From: Diadema setosum
Lineage: Eukaryota; Echinodermata; Echinoidea; Diadematoida; Diadematidae
Direction: 5' to 3'
DNA: 64,000 nucleotides
Assembly (NCBI RefSeq): GCF_964275005.1
Contig: NC_092692.1
Location: forward strand, 16,579,506 to 16,643,505
Shown: positions 49,158-60,258 of the stretch, one piece after another
Layout: every line of letters starts with the position of its first letter
Numbering within the stretch: the stretch's first letter is position 1
Translations under genes and position numbers: made by a program
The notes under the pieces: model-generated
Databases searched by the model: none
What the model saw: only the letters and a program-made list of their open reading frames with translations
Told to the model about the DNA's origin: nothing

Positions 49158-49482
49158 GATATTGAGTGAATCTGATCTATTTCATGCATCGAGCTCTGTA
49201 CGATGCTCACCTGCAAAGTCAAATATAAATACAATGAACAGTCTTTGCCAACATCTCTTCATTTGTTTAGCAGAAAAAAGCAAAAAAAAGCAAATATATG
49301 TATATATATATATATATATATGTATATGTATATTGAGTGAATCTGATCTATTTCATGCATCGAGCTCTGTACGATGCTCACCTGCAAAGTCAAATATAAA
49401 TACAATGAACAGTCTTTGCCAACATCTCTTCAGTTGTTTAGCAGAAAAAAAGCAAAAAAAAAAGCAAAATATATATATATAT
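49158..49482. repeat. Two-copy tandem duplication (~171-bp unit)
   Basis: ATTGAGTGAATCTGATCTAT starts at about 49160 and again at about 49332. The two units are almost identical through CAACATCTCTTCA and then run into A-rich and (TA)n sequence. The open frame across them merely repeats the unit and is not a gene. Confidence 0.8.
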
Positions 49483-49994
49483 ATGTATATGTATATATAT
49501 ACATATACTGTATATACATATAATCATTATACACAAACACTCAAATACGTACTATTTATGTGAGATGATGAATAAAGTGTTTTCACCTTTTCATAGCTTC
49601 CTATCTCCTGTGCTGGATTTTGTCTTGACTGATGGTATACACCACTGAAATACAATGTGCGTCTACACAATATGGTATGGCCATGACTTGTGGTGAAAAT
49701 CAGAGACTGGACTTGCATAGATAGCAATAGTGTCTGAATGATTGTGGGTAAATGGATGAATGGAAAGACGCGAAAGATCAAAATGATTTAAGCAAGAGTG
49801 AACATATTGAATAATCACTATAAAATTACACGCCTGCATTCAAGTTTATGAGCTTATGAACGATACTACATGTAATAGGAAAATGCAAATGAAATAATTG
49901 ATGCCCTCATCCAAATACCCAATGAGAGTAAAAAGTTGTTCTTCTTGGCTGTAAGTTCCTACATGTAAAGTCAAATAAAGAAACTTCTTTAATC

Positions 49995-50608
49995 TTAATG
50001 GGATTGTATAGTATAAATTGGAGGAGATGAGATTGGGCTTTTTTGCAAGATACTTTTTTGCAAGATACCAAGAAACCGTTTCTGCATGGAATAGTACAGA
50101 ACATACTATTCTAAGAGGATTTCAAATCGGTTTTGGAATGGCTAAGACATCCAAAAACGAAGTTTTTCGGATCGCTCTGTTTTGGACATCTTAGCCATTT
50201 CAAAACCAATTTTCATTCAATAAACAGGGTGCTGTTCGTTATTCCGAAGGTTCGATATTCCGAAGGTTCGTTAATCCGAAACACGCAAATTCCCTATACC
50301 TAGAGGTTTGTTAATCCGAAAATGAAAAAGGGTTCGTTAATCCGAACATTTGTGGCGTTATTCCGAAGGTTCGTTTTTCCGAAGATTTGTTCATCCGAAA
50401 ATGAAATTCGGAAAAACTAACCTTCGGAATAAGGAATCTTCGGACTGAAGAGCCTTCGGAATAACGAACCTTCGGAATAACGACCTGTAACCCAATAAAC
50501 ATTGGATACCTCTTACAATTACATGTTCTTTCATATTTCTTAAAAGGTTTCTCATCTCACCAAAAAATCTGAAGTTAGGTCTCAACCAAAGCTATACGAT
50601 CCATTTAA
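49995..50608. mobile_element. TTAA MITE (family C), interrupted by another element
   Basis: It is bounded by TTAA at 49995-49998 and 50605-50608. It carries family C motifs such as TCGGTTTTGGAATGGCTAAG, CATCTTAGCCATTTCAAAAC and GAAGTTAGGTCTCAACCAAA, also seen at 24452-24826. A separate 267-bp element (50227-50493) splits the right half. Confidence 0.8.
50227..50493. mobile_element. 8-bp-TSD MITE (hAT-like) made of TTCGGAATAACGAA-type repeats
   Basis: AATAAACA occurs on both sides (50219-50226, 50494-50501). Joining the flanks recreates the intact family C sequence seen at 24452-24826 and 59943-61943, proving insertion. The ends are GGGTGCTGTTCGTTATTCCG and the inverse of CGGAATAACGACCTGTAACC. 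Inside, GTTATTCCGAAGGTTCG and GTTAATCCGAA recur about ten times in both orientations. An 8-bp duplication suits the hAT superfamily (inference). Confidence 0.85.
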
Positions 50609-51144
50609 ATAAGTTATGATATTCATGTGGATTCCTATACCTCGTCATTAATTCACCTTGTGGAACGGTACTTATCTTCAGAATCCCATGGTCAGAGAAC
50701 AAGTTTCTTTACAGTCCTTTCAAAAATATTCACGGATATTATTTAAAAAAAAATGATAAACAAAAACGTGTATTTGCATCTAGTTTTTTGTAGTTTCAAG
50801 TTTGTTCATAGCATATCCGTGAGTGTGCCCCGTGGGGGTCAGTTTTCACATTTTGATTTTCGTTTTGAAAACGCATGGTTAAACTTTCTCCAAACTATAC
50901 AGGTAGGCCCTAATTGCCATCCGCAGTGTGGTGAAATGTACAAAAGAGCACCATGCATTCCTGGAGGTCCCTAAACCTCCACAAGTGTTCTTTTTGGGTA
51001 ATATTCTGCAAGCATAATGGGAATTTGTATATTAGACGTATAGCAGTCATCTAAGTATAGGCCTATGCCCTTCTAGCTGCTTCGAAGCGCTCAGCACCTT
51101 AAATTTTGCCATCAGTATTTCTATCTGTAGCAAAGCTCTCCACA

Positions 51145-51192
<48 letters not shown>

Positions 51193-51765
51193 CTTTTCTT
51201 GACGTTTGTTCGATCTATAACTGTCATTTCAATTAACACTTGACCGAACCTCACAATCCCAAACTTCACTGTTTTGGCTATAAAGAAAAGGACTATAATG
51301 CCAGCCACTGTTTATAAACAGAATGATGCCGACCTCCACCCCCCCCCCCCCTAGACATTATGTATATGTATATACATACACATATATACTATGTACAATA
51401 TGTCCAATATATACACATATAATCATACTATGTACAATATGCCCAATGCGCCATGACATACACAAAAGGCAGAAAGAAGGAAACAATGGTCATTTCATTT
51501 TAGTTCTTGTATACGATTTTCGGTTGTTGTTGTTCAGTCTGGAAGATAATCAATATGTAAACGGGAAAGAGATAACAATATTTGGCTGCTATGTATCTTC
51601 GGGGCACACCGCTTTGATTACATAATAGTTAGTAATCAGCTGTTGTTGACCGCATTGACACTCCCTACGGCCATGTGAGATAACCTCACCCGTTCCATCG
51701 TTGAGATCGATGAGAATAGATTGAGCGAGGAAGTACTTGAATCTTATCCCCGTATTAGGGCAATT
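50609..51765. other. Intergenic with microsatellites
   Basis: (GT)n at 51148-51190, poly-C at 51341-51351 and loose TATATACA-rich sequence at 51360-51440. No gene recognised. Confidence 0.5.
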
Positions 51766-51767
51766 AC

Positions 51768-51955
51768 CCCCGAGGACAATTACCCCTTGGCTAAATACTA
51801 GTTAGTGGTAAGATTGGAGTAAAGTTTAGGGTTAAGGTTAGGTATGGGGTTAAAGTTTAGGTTAGGGTTAGGACTAGGTTCAGGATTACGATTAGGATTA
51901 GGGCCAGGGGAAGGGTCCGGGGGTAATTGCCCGGGGGGTGATTGCCTTTGACCCC
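51768..51955. repeat. Telomere-like (GGGTTA) tract bounded by inverted repeats
   Basis: GGGCAATTACCCCCG at about 51768 is mirrored by CGGGGGTAATTGCCC at about 51918-51932. Between them lies a degenerate tract of GGTTAGGGTTAGGA-type repeats (51825-51905). The outer arms also pair (ACAATTACCCC / GGGGTGATTG). Confidence 0.65.
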
Positions 51956-52711
51956 TTATCCCAACATGATCGTGTTACGTCTTCCCGAGGTTGACTTTCC
52001 GTTGTTTTCTTTTTTCTTCCTCTTTTGGACTTGAAATCACAGCAACGCTCACACAGTCGAGCCAGGCTCTCGTGAGTCTGCATATATGGCTCTTTGGGGA
52101 AAAAAAAGAAGAAGGAAAAAAAAAAAAGTCCTGATGGAATAGTTCAGTTCAGTTCAGTTTGAAGTTTTTTCTGCATTTACCATGAAAATCATCCAAGGTT
52201 TACGGTACATGTACTTTGAACAAAAATGAATATGTACATACGAAAAAAAAAAAAAATCACGATAATCTCTGAAATTTTAGAACAAATGAAACGAAATAAA
52301 AGAAAACAGCAACACACTTATTTTCAGTTTGAGAAAGCACACACACACACACACACAGACACATTCAAGAGTCTGTCATCTTGAGATGGTGCTTGATTGT
52401 TACTTGTAGAATGTCCATGTTCAAAGATGTGAATAAAGAGATAAAAATGAATAAATGGACTGACCCTATAGCATTCAGAGTTTTTGATAACAAACGAAAT
52501 CCCTCTCTTTCTTTCTTTCAAACTAACTGTACTTTCAACAGTCAGTAAGAAAAATTGTCATCATTAGGATCTCAAATTTAGAACAATTTACCAGATTTCA
52601 TTAATAACTCTCCACCTCTGCAAATTTGAATTCATCACAAAATGCGGATACTTTAATTGATAGTCTGCAGATAATAGTAAGTGTGTATGTGTGAGTGTGT
52701 GTGAGTATGCG

Positions 52712-52752
<41 letters not shown>

Positions 52753-53130
52753 GTGTGCGGGGGGGGTATACATTCTGCCGTGATTAAGGCTAAGAGATCG
52801 AACGAAATTCAGAGAATAAGGGCTGTAAATAAATACACAGGCAGGCAAAGCACTAAAAACAAACAAACAAATAAACAAAACAAAAATCCCAACTCCACAC
52901 CATGGCAGCAGGATCACCGTATTAGGACAAAAGGAAATACAAAAACATTCATTGTGCAGGCACAAATTTACAGGATCCACCACTGCCGAAATGTATATCA
53001 ACTCCTATAAACTGGCCACCTCCCCACAACCCATCGTAACAACAATTCAAACATCGGAACAGCAATTCAAGATAAAGCTTCACGCCCAATCCTACAGAAA
53101 GAAAGCTGCTTAATAAAAACCACCAACAAG

Positions 53131-53177
<47 letters not shown>

Positions 53178-53705
53178 CATCATTGTTATTGCTATTATTA
53201 CCACCGCCGCTGACCAGCTTTTACCCCTAGCTTTTCAAGGCACAAGCCAGCCATCACCGCCGCCCGCACTCATGCACCAATGGAAAGCGCATGTCATGCA
53301 AGCGCATGGGGATGAGCTGCATGGTGTACGTAGATTCTGAAAAAGATGAATTCATACAGAATACACATTGTATGGTATATATATATATAGGCCTAGACAA
53401 CACATATCCTAATATCCTTTTTTTTTTTTTTTTTTTTTTAAGAGACCAGGAACGCCAGTCATAGATATCGATAGGTTGTTTTGATAAATTTCATAATAAT
53501 GATACATTCACAATATTCGACTACGATTACCATAGCCTACCCATCTTTGACAACATTGTGAAGTGCAATTATTGATTGTTATACATGTATATTTAGACGA
53601 CTTTATTATTTCGGTAAATCAGTCATTATAATCCATGGAATGAATTATACGTAAAGAATTTGAATTCATTGCTCAGTAAAGGACATTACATAATATAGGC
53701 CCGAC
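51956..53705. other. Intergenic with several microsatellites
   Basis: (CA)n at 52337-52362, (GT)n at 52679-52757 with a poly-G end, (TTA)n at 53132-53177 and poly-T at 53420-53439. Open frames over these tracts are repeat-driven. No gene seen. Confidence 0.5.
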
Positions 53706-54101
53706 TTGTTGTTGTTGTTGTTGTTGTTGTTGTTCTTGTTGTTGTTGTTGTTGTTGTTGTTCATTTTCCATCTGTGAAGATGGCTGGATAGCCCATATTC
53801 AGCTACACTAAGCTGGTCTTCCATGGGGTCCAGTTGGATGTGGGTTGGGACCACTTCACCGGGTTAGACACCCTGCTCTTTGCGATGAATGAATGAAGCG
53901 GGATCTTTTACGTGCATGAGCTGTGACTCTCTCATACACGGGACCTCCATTTTATGTCCTATCCGAGGGACAGAGCGTTTTGCCTCTTGCTAGAGGGGAC
54001 GGTATGTTTACACACAACATTGCTCAGTCCAGACTCGGGTTCGAACCCGGGCCGCGTGATCGTGAGGCACACGCGCTACCGACTGAGCCAACTCACCGCC
54101 C
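53706..54101 (-). mobile_element. tRNA-derived SINE with (AAC)n tail
   Basis: On the minus strand the 5' end reads GGGCGGTGAGTTGGCTCAGT, containing a pol III A box TGGCTCAGTCGG, followed by the B box GGTTCGAACCC (54039-54049). A tRNA-like head of about 70 bp is followed by a ~270-bp body (GCACGTAAAAGATCCCGC, CTAACCCGGTGAAGTGGTCC) and a tail of AAC repeats (53708-53760 on the plus strand as GTT). The head lacks a clean tRNA 3' half, so it is not a functional tRNA gene. SINE family not named. Confidence 0.88.
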
Positions 54102-54492
54102 TTAAATCAATTGTTGTTGTTTTTTGTTTTTGTTTTTGAGATTTTTACTCACACACTCACACAAAAAGGCATTGGTTATTAATGGAAAAACCGTTGGCAT
54201 TGGCCACTCAACCTATATTGAATCGAAAACTTTCTCAAAAATTATGGTCATTCTCCATGACGGCTCTGGGGCTAGAATAGACTCACACGCTTACAAAACT
54301 ATCTCGCCTTGACTAACCTATTACCCCCCTGTCCTTACAAGTATATCAATGTTTATGGCAAATAACTGTCAATGGCACGTTTTAAGTCATACCATTTCTC
54401 CATTAAACCTTACTTTGCCAGGGACTTTGAACAGTATAGGCCTACATATGCTATGGATATTCCTGTGTCAATCAGCATTCAAAGCACATAAA

Positions 54493-54817
54493 GGCCCGAA
54501 TTCACGAATTAGGTGGTATATGACAACCGTGGTTTAAACCATGAACAAAAACCATGGAGCGCAAAGTGTTTACGAAATATTTCTTTACGAAATTGGTCAT
54601 TTCATCGACAAAATTACCGTTTCGTTAACGAAATTTTCGTGGACGAAATATTCATTTAGCTACAAAATGATGTCATTTCGTTACAAAATAATCATTTCAT
54701 CGACGAAATGACTGATTTCGCAACGAAATATTCCATGCGACACTTGGCGCTCCATGGTTTTTGTCCATGGTTTAAACCATGGTTTCATTAAATGTACCAC
54801 CTTCGTGAATTCGGGCC
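54493..54817. mobile_element. Hairpin MITE with GGCCCGAATTCACGAA ends
   Basis: GGCCCGAATTCACGAA at 54493 mirrors TTCGTGAATTCGGGCC ending at 54817. Inner pairs include GGTTTAAACCATG on both sides and ACCATGGAGCGC / GCGCTCCATGGT. The centre consists of repeated TTTCGT(T/A)ACGAAAT-type palindromes. 325 bp, non-coding. Confidence 0.8.
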
Positions 54818-55272
54818 ATAGGGTTTAGTGCATCTCGGGAACATTCAATGATTCATTATAGTGACGCAAGATACCATCCATAAGACTTGGTCTCTGAAGA
54901 ACATGAACTGGAACAATTTCGGGGAAAAAAATAGATAATTGAAAAACACGTTCAAACTCTTTATCTATAGGAACATAATCAGAGACACTCGGGCCTATAA
55001 CAGTCTGTTATATAGCTCTTCTTGATGAGTCATCTCCATAAGACACTCCAATGGAACTCGGTCTCGTCGTGGACGAAAGACTATAAAAAAGAATAAAATG
55101 AAGAAATGATAAAGAACAATAAAGTTGTTCAGGAAGTGGTTGTTCAAAGAAAATACTAAATGGTTACAGAAAAAACAGCAGAATTCAGACAGTCAAAACA
55201 AAAATATTGGCAGGACTATACAGCGCTAAATTAGATCGGTTCGTGCACGCCAATCTCACAAATTTGGCAAAC

Positions 55273-55321
<49 letters not shown>

Positions 55322-55530
55322 GGCTACCCTGGGAGAATATTATTATTATAAATTTGGCAAATTGTCAAAAGATTAAGTGGCACGCCAATAAAAGCACCAC
55401 TAACTTCCTGCCTTGTTTATGAATGATACGTTGATGATTGATGAAGGAAAAAAAAGAGAAAGGAATTTACCTCCACCATTACCACCACCATGCACCACCA
55501 ACAAAATTTAAAACGCATAGGTCTAATACC
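54818..55530. other. Intergenic
   Basis: Contains (AAT)n at 55271-55321. Nothing else recognised. Confidence 0.5.
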
Positions 55531-55846
55531 GCCATTCCACAGAAATTTTCTCTCATCGGTCATGTTCACTCATCTGAAACAAAGTGCTGTTTATCGCTTC
55601 CGGCCACCCACCGGTCTGATGAATCCGGCTTGAGTTAATAATCGACTTTCAGGTCAGTGTCAGACATGTCGGGTGGTGATCCGAGGAGGCAAGGTCGTCC
55701 GATGAGGATCATGCGCCACACACTCGCCTGATATATAGTCAACGAAGTCGGATTCATCAGACTGGGGAGCGATCCGATACACTTCGGAAGCAACATCCTT
55801 GCTTCCGACGAGTGATCGGTGAGAGAATATCTCTGTGGAATGATGG
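55531..55846. repeat. Fold-back element, ~316 bp
   Basis: CCATTCCACAGAAATTTTCT at the left mirrors the right end (AGAGAATATCTCTGTGGAAT) with a few differences. An inner pair (GGTCTGATGAATCCGGCTT, and its inverse AGTCGGATTCATCAGACT near 55747-55764) shows that the arms are long. The repeated core phrase CGCTTCCGGCC / GGAAGCAA is less regular. No coding capacity. Confidence 0.65.
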
Positions 55847-56579
55847 TATAACAGAATAGACGAAGAAATTGACCGAAGAAGTCAACACCCTCTCCTTTAT
55901 GGGGCAGTATAGACCTGTGACACTGGCAGTTAAAATACACATGCTTTCAAAAATAAAAGAAGTAGGAATTAATGAGAGAGTGTCCTGCTAATGTGAGCTT
56001 CTTCAAAACCTGGTGAAGACAGTATCGAGTATGTTAGTATCATAAATAATACAAAGTCAAATCTACGGATACGCATCGATTCCCAAATGTATAACATCTT
56101 GGTTTCAGCACTGAGCTATAAATTGTATAGTGGATTTATTGTTTCATTGATTTATCGTCATTTCACATCAGCCCTATTCTTGTGTAGACCTATACTGTAT
56201 AGTGCATGGATTGATTTATCAGATAGTAATCAAAATAACTATCAACGTCAAAATCTTTCTCTCTTAATGTTTAAAAAGAAAACCTTATATAGTTTACTCT
56301 GACTGAATTCAGTCCACAACTGTAATTCCCTCATGCCATCTTCTACACATAACTATGATACTGATGAACTGACCGTCTCTTTAATCTTATAGTACATGCT
56401 AGTTGATTAAATCTTGAATTGCACTGTTTCTTTTTTTTTTTATATTTTTCTTAACACTTATAATTTTGTCGTTGGTGTTAATTCTATAGCTGTCATACAC
56501 GTGTGTTTCTGTGTTATAACATTATGTTAGCTAGTGCATGCCCGATCCAAACTGCGTGGTGCCATGCCTTCTTCAATTT
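55847..56579. other. Intergenic, nothing recognised
   Basis: AT-rich DNA with no exon, inverted repeat or LINE motif that I can support. Confidence 0.45.
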
Positions 56580-58220
56580 CATCGCTTCAAATTTCAAGTT
56601 TCTTTATTGTTCAAAACCTTGTATCAAATAGGCACAAGAACATGGTATAACAATCTCAAAGTTTATAAACAGCATAACATGTTTCAATAACAAATTACTA
56701 CCATGAAACTTTGTTATTAATTGTTCAGAAAAAAAAAGAAATAAATGTTGACACCAAGGTGACCCTGTTGATTTAAACACTTTCTTTTCACATGCATTTT
56801 CTATTTGTTTTAGGCACCACAGGACAATTAACACAAGAAACGTGATTTCCATGCGCATGGTCCCATGGAAATCCGTACACAATGTATCATAATGAGGTTC
56901 CATTATATAACAATAATAACAATAACTATCATAACAACAACCAACAAGTATTAACAACAACAACAACCACAACGAAAAGGGGAAAATACACAAGTTCTGT
57001 TTGTCATGGGAAGATGAATTTATGAATTCCTATTGAGATACATAAAGCATTTAAAGTCTTTACAAATTAATCAATACTTTACCTCTTGCTTGAAAAAGTC
57101 TCTTAAATGTGAAGGTGGATAGATTCTCAAAATAATACCTTTTAATTAACAATTTCCTCTTTCCTTATGTATAATTTTAATAGTAAAATTCATCTCATAC
57201 AACATTTTTTCTTTTTGCATTTTACACAAGTTCTCACTTCAAGTGGAATGATCATTATTATATATAGGCTTAACTACCAGATATTGCCTCTTGTCTTCTT
57301 TGATCCGACAGAGCATGTGGTACTGTATGTTTTTGTTTTTTTTTTAACCATAAAAATCTATTCAGCACATCTATTAAGCCAAACATGCCCATGGCCTCAA
57401 TAAGGCTTCAACTGAATCCATCTAACTACACTCGTTTGATTTAATTAAATATAGAAAACAAACACAAGTTTTATACACTGTTAAGACAATCTGAAATCGT
57501 CTTGCGAGACTGATTCAAACCAAAAGTTAATCATTCTTCATTTAGCCAAACAAATACCCAGCTCACCATATACCATATTTTAAGCTTGTATTTTCTTTAT
57601 ACTCTTAAAATAATTTGACAAAATTTGAGATTCAATATTAACGGGTTCATCACAAGATTTAGGTTACAGTATCCCAAAATTTCACAGCCATAAAGGATAA
57701 TTGAAACTATACAACAGCATCAAAGAGTTTCAACTGTGTATCAATATCTAAAGGCATAGACCTACCTTTCTTCAATGTTTCAAACATTGCTCTTAATACA
57801 ACCAACATCATACAACCTTTTAATTGCAACAAAGTGATAAGAAAATTATATCTTGACCCCCGGGATGGTGAGTCAAGGATGCGTCGATCGTTCTCGATTG
57901 GTGATGCACAGTACCGTCATGACCCCTTGCCTTGGTATGCCCCTAGATATTTAAAGTTGAATACAACATTTAAGATTTGATCATCTAATTCAAGAACAAG
58001 CTTATTTCTTATTTTTCCTCTAAAAAGATTTTGTTTTTGTATACCATTTACTGAGACCCCATGCATCACAATATTCTTTCAAACCAGACATAGCTAATTA
58101 TACATGTAACTAATTTTTGCTTTTTGCTTTACTGGTGTCTTCAGCGTATAACATTGCAAATAATTTAGATACACTTTGTAACAGATCATGTCTCGAAGAG
58201 TACCCTCCAAGGTCACTTAA
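56580..58220 (-). mobile_element. 5'-truncated LINE, minus strand (RT C-terminal part)
   Basis: Reverse translation from about 58165 downwards gives LYAEDTSKAKSKN (FADDT-like catalytic box), then LSVNGIQKQNLFRGKIRNKL, FNFKYLGAYQGKG, ETLCCCIVSIILYGCEI-type text and KYGI..(G)YLFG. This follows the order LYADDT - WGLxVNxxKTK - FKYLGV - LFDSLVVPILLYGCEVWG - CMVYGELG of an RTE-like or CR1-like ORF2. Frames are broken repeatedly. The left end (56590-56640) is A-rich on the minus strand, as in a LINE tail. A ~70-bp GC-rich segment near 57856-57932 interrupts it. Confidence 0.75.
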
Positions 58221-58388
58221 AATTATTGCAAAAATGAAGAGGTGACAAGTTTTCTCCTTGGCTCGATTTGATCACACCAGCAAGACAACAAAACTTCAAT
58301 TTTTGGATTTTACACCATTAAGTTTCACATATGACGTACATTAAATTAAATGACACTCAAGAATTTGCCTATCATGCTATTACTCAAC

Positions 58389-58640
58389 GCCGGTACGCGT
58401 TTTTTTTTAAAGACGGCACAGATTGGGGCATGGCGCGTATTAAACCTATGGGAAAAACGTTGGGTTAGGGTTTATGGTTATGGTTAGGGTTAGGGTTAGG
58501 GATAGGGTTAGGGTTGGGGTTAGGGTTAGGGTTAGGGTTAGGGTTAGGGTTTGATGGTTAGGGTTAGGATTAGGATTAGGGTACGGTTTAGGGATAGGGT
58601 CCCCAATCTGTGCCGTCTAAAAAAAACACGCCGCCGGTAC
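58389..58640. repeat. Telomere-like (TTAGGG)n tract bounded by inverted repeats
   Basis: AAAGACGGCACAGATTGGGG (58409-58427) mirrors CCCCAATCTGTGCCGTCT (58601-58618), with GCCGGTAC-CGTTTTTTTT sequence outside both. The interior (58462-58600) is GGGTTAGGGTTAGGG with variant units; about seven uninterrupted or near-perfect TTAGGG copies run at 58513-58548. Its position between unique sequences and its terminal repeats suggest a transposon carrying a telomere-like core, not a chromosome end. Confidence 0.75.
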
Positions 58641-58928
58641 ATGCCTGCCTACCTGTATACGACTATTGGGCGTGTTGTTCGACTGGCGGTTATCACCAAA
58701 GAGAATCACCTCGTATCACGTAGTGCAAGTGGTGAAACAATCGCAGCTCAGCTAGCAACTTTTCTGCTGGGCGGCCGGCCCGCCCATCCCAGCCCCGGGG
58801 GCCGGACGGGGGGCTCAATACCTAGTACCTACCTGCTGCATGCTGGCTAAATTTTTAAAACTAGGCTGCGATGCTCTGGCATGACGTGGCGTCATAGGAG
58901 GAGCGCTCAGATTTAAACACCGATAAGA
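58641..58928 (+). promoter_or_regulatory. GC-rich candidate promoter
   Basis: This stretch is markedly richer in G+C and CpG than its surroundings (CGGCCGGCCCGCCC near 58771; GGGGGCCGGACGGGGGGC near 58797). It includes a CRE-like palindrome TGACGTGGCGTCA at about 58882-58894, about 35 bp before a well-placed ATG at 58929. No TATA box is seen. Promoter activity is inferred. Confidence 0.4.
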
Positions 58929-58956
58929 ATGGCGCAAGTTCAAGAACTAAAAGCAG
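58929..58956 (+). CDS. Possible first coding exon of an unidentified gene
   Basis: ATG at 58929 in the context AAGAATGGCG begins MAQVQELKA and reaches a consensus donor CAG|GTATGT at 58957. With the GC-rich, CRE-bearing sequence just upstream, this looks like a first exon with phase 1. A candidate second exon starts at 59901 after CTTCATTCAG and would continue in frame as EQQIYENEE, up to a weak donor near 59935-59937, just before a MITE at 59943. No further exons are recognised before the window ends. I cannot name the product. It could be chance. Confidence 0.35.
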
Positions 58957-59654
58957 GTATGTAAGATGCCCGTTGTTTGCACTGGTATTTGCTTTATTTG
59001 GAAGGGTAAGCGTCTCGTCGAGACTGTGTGTGTTTTGTACAAATTGTAGTTTCACAGCACAGTTGCAGTTCAATTCTACACTATACTGTAATATGCGCGC
59101 TGCGTTTGTCATAGTCCCAGTACCCCACATTCATGTTAGCTTTGTTTTCTCATTTTTATAATAATGCCAGTGGCAATGCCAATGGATTGCCAATTAAATT
59201 CAATCCAATTCAATTCAATTTATTGAAAACCACACATAATCACGGACACAGTAATGAATGAACATTAGGCAAATGTAGATCTATATGAATCCCTAGCTCT
59301 AGTTGGTGCTGTCGGAATCAAGACAAGATAATAAGAGGATGCATGCAATGCGTCTTGACTGTCTTTTTTAAATTTTGGTTTTAATTTTACATCACGGGGT
59401 CGTTATCAATATCAATTTATCAGTAGGAATAAAGCACTCTAACGTAATAGACTCTATGTCACTGACATTTCTGGGCTCTCCTGAATTTTAACGTTAGGGG
59501 TTGTGAACTCACACTCGGGTTTTTCTAACTGCATGTTGGCCTTTGCAGTAAAAATCAGACTTTGGTTTTGTGAAATTGAACTGAATGTTAATGTTTAAAA
59601 TCTCCCTGCTAGAAGGGTAGAAAACTTGAAGTTGATGTCGGCCAGTATTGTCAG
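58957..59654. other. Putative intron or intergenic DNA
   Basis: Contains A/T-rich sequence (CAATTCAATTCAATTTATTG near 59205) resembling LINE-tail sequences elsewhere in the window. No exon supported. Confidence 0.4.
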
Positions 59655-59823
59655 CAGTGGCGGATCCAGAGGGGGGCGCAACCAGCGCACGCCCCCCCCC
59701 CCCATTATTTTTTGTTAAAAATAAAAGAAATAACAATTTAAAAAATGAAATGAAACACAAAAGTGGCACTCAGAAATATTAGTTGCCCCCCCCCCCCTTT
59801 ACAGAATTCCTGGATCCACCCCT
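59655..59823. mobile_element. 169-bp MITE with 5-bp target duplication GTCAG
   Basis: CAGTGGCGGATCCAG at 59655 is mirrored by CTGGATCCACCCCTG ending at 59823, with GTCAG on both sides (59650-59654, 59824-59828). The subterminal sequence is G-rich at the left and C-rich at the right. Ends and target length are like those of 31739-34574 (CAG...CTG, 5 bp) and 29783-31177 (CAGTGGCG ends). Confidence 0.8.
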
Positions 59824-60258
59824 GGTCAGTATTCAGTTTTGACTCTCAGTTCAATTAGATTTGCAATTCAAGTAATTCGAGATTGTCTGTCTTCATTCAG
59901 AGCAACAGATCTATGAAAATGAGGAGTGTACAGAACCTTTGCTTAAAGGGACTGTTCAGTACTGGTTGAGATGGGGATTCATGTTTTGAATATTCCTAAG
60001 TGAGATAATGAAAACCTCTTAATCTTATGAAATATGAAAGAGCATGTAATTTCAAGAAGGATTCAACATTTATTTGATGAAAATTTGTTTTCAAATGACT
60101 GAGATATCCAAAAAAGTGATAATGAAAGGCGACACATGCCTTTTAATAGGATCTCTTTGTTTCACCTTGTTTTTGGATATCTCAGCCATTTCAAAACAGA
60201 TTTTCATCAAATAAACTTTTGATACCCCTTAGAATTGCATGCTCTTTCACATCTTATA

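Noticed and set aside
49162-49563. 133-codon open frame
   Set aside because: It is two copies of the same translated 171-bp repeat followed by (TA)n.
52588-53001. 137-codon minus-strand open frame
   Set aside because: Dominated by His-Thr repeats from a (GT)n tract; no domain.
54030-54101. Possible tRNA gene on the minus strand
   Set aside because: A and B boxes are present, but they are followed directly by SINE body and no complete cloverleaf 3' half is visible.
58462-58600. Chromosome end
   Set aside because: Non-repetitive and repetitive sequence continues on both sides and the tract is bounded by inverted repeats.
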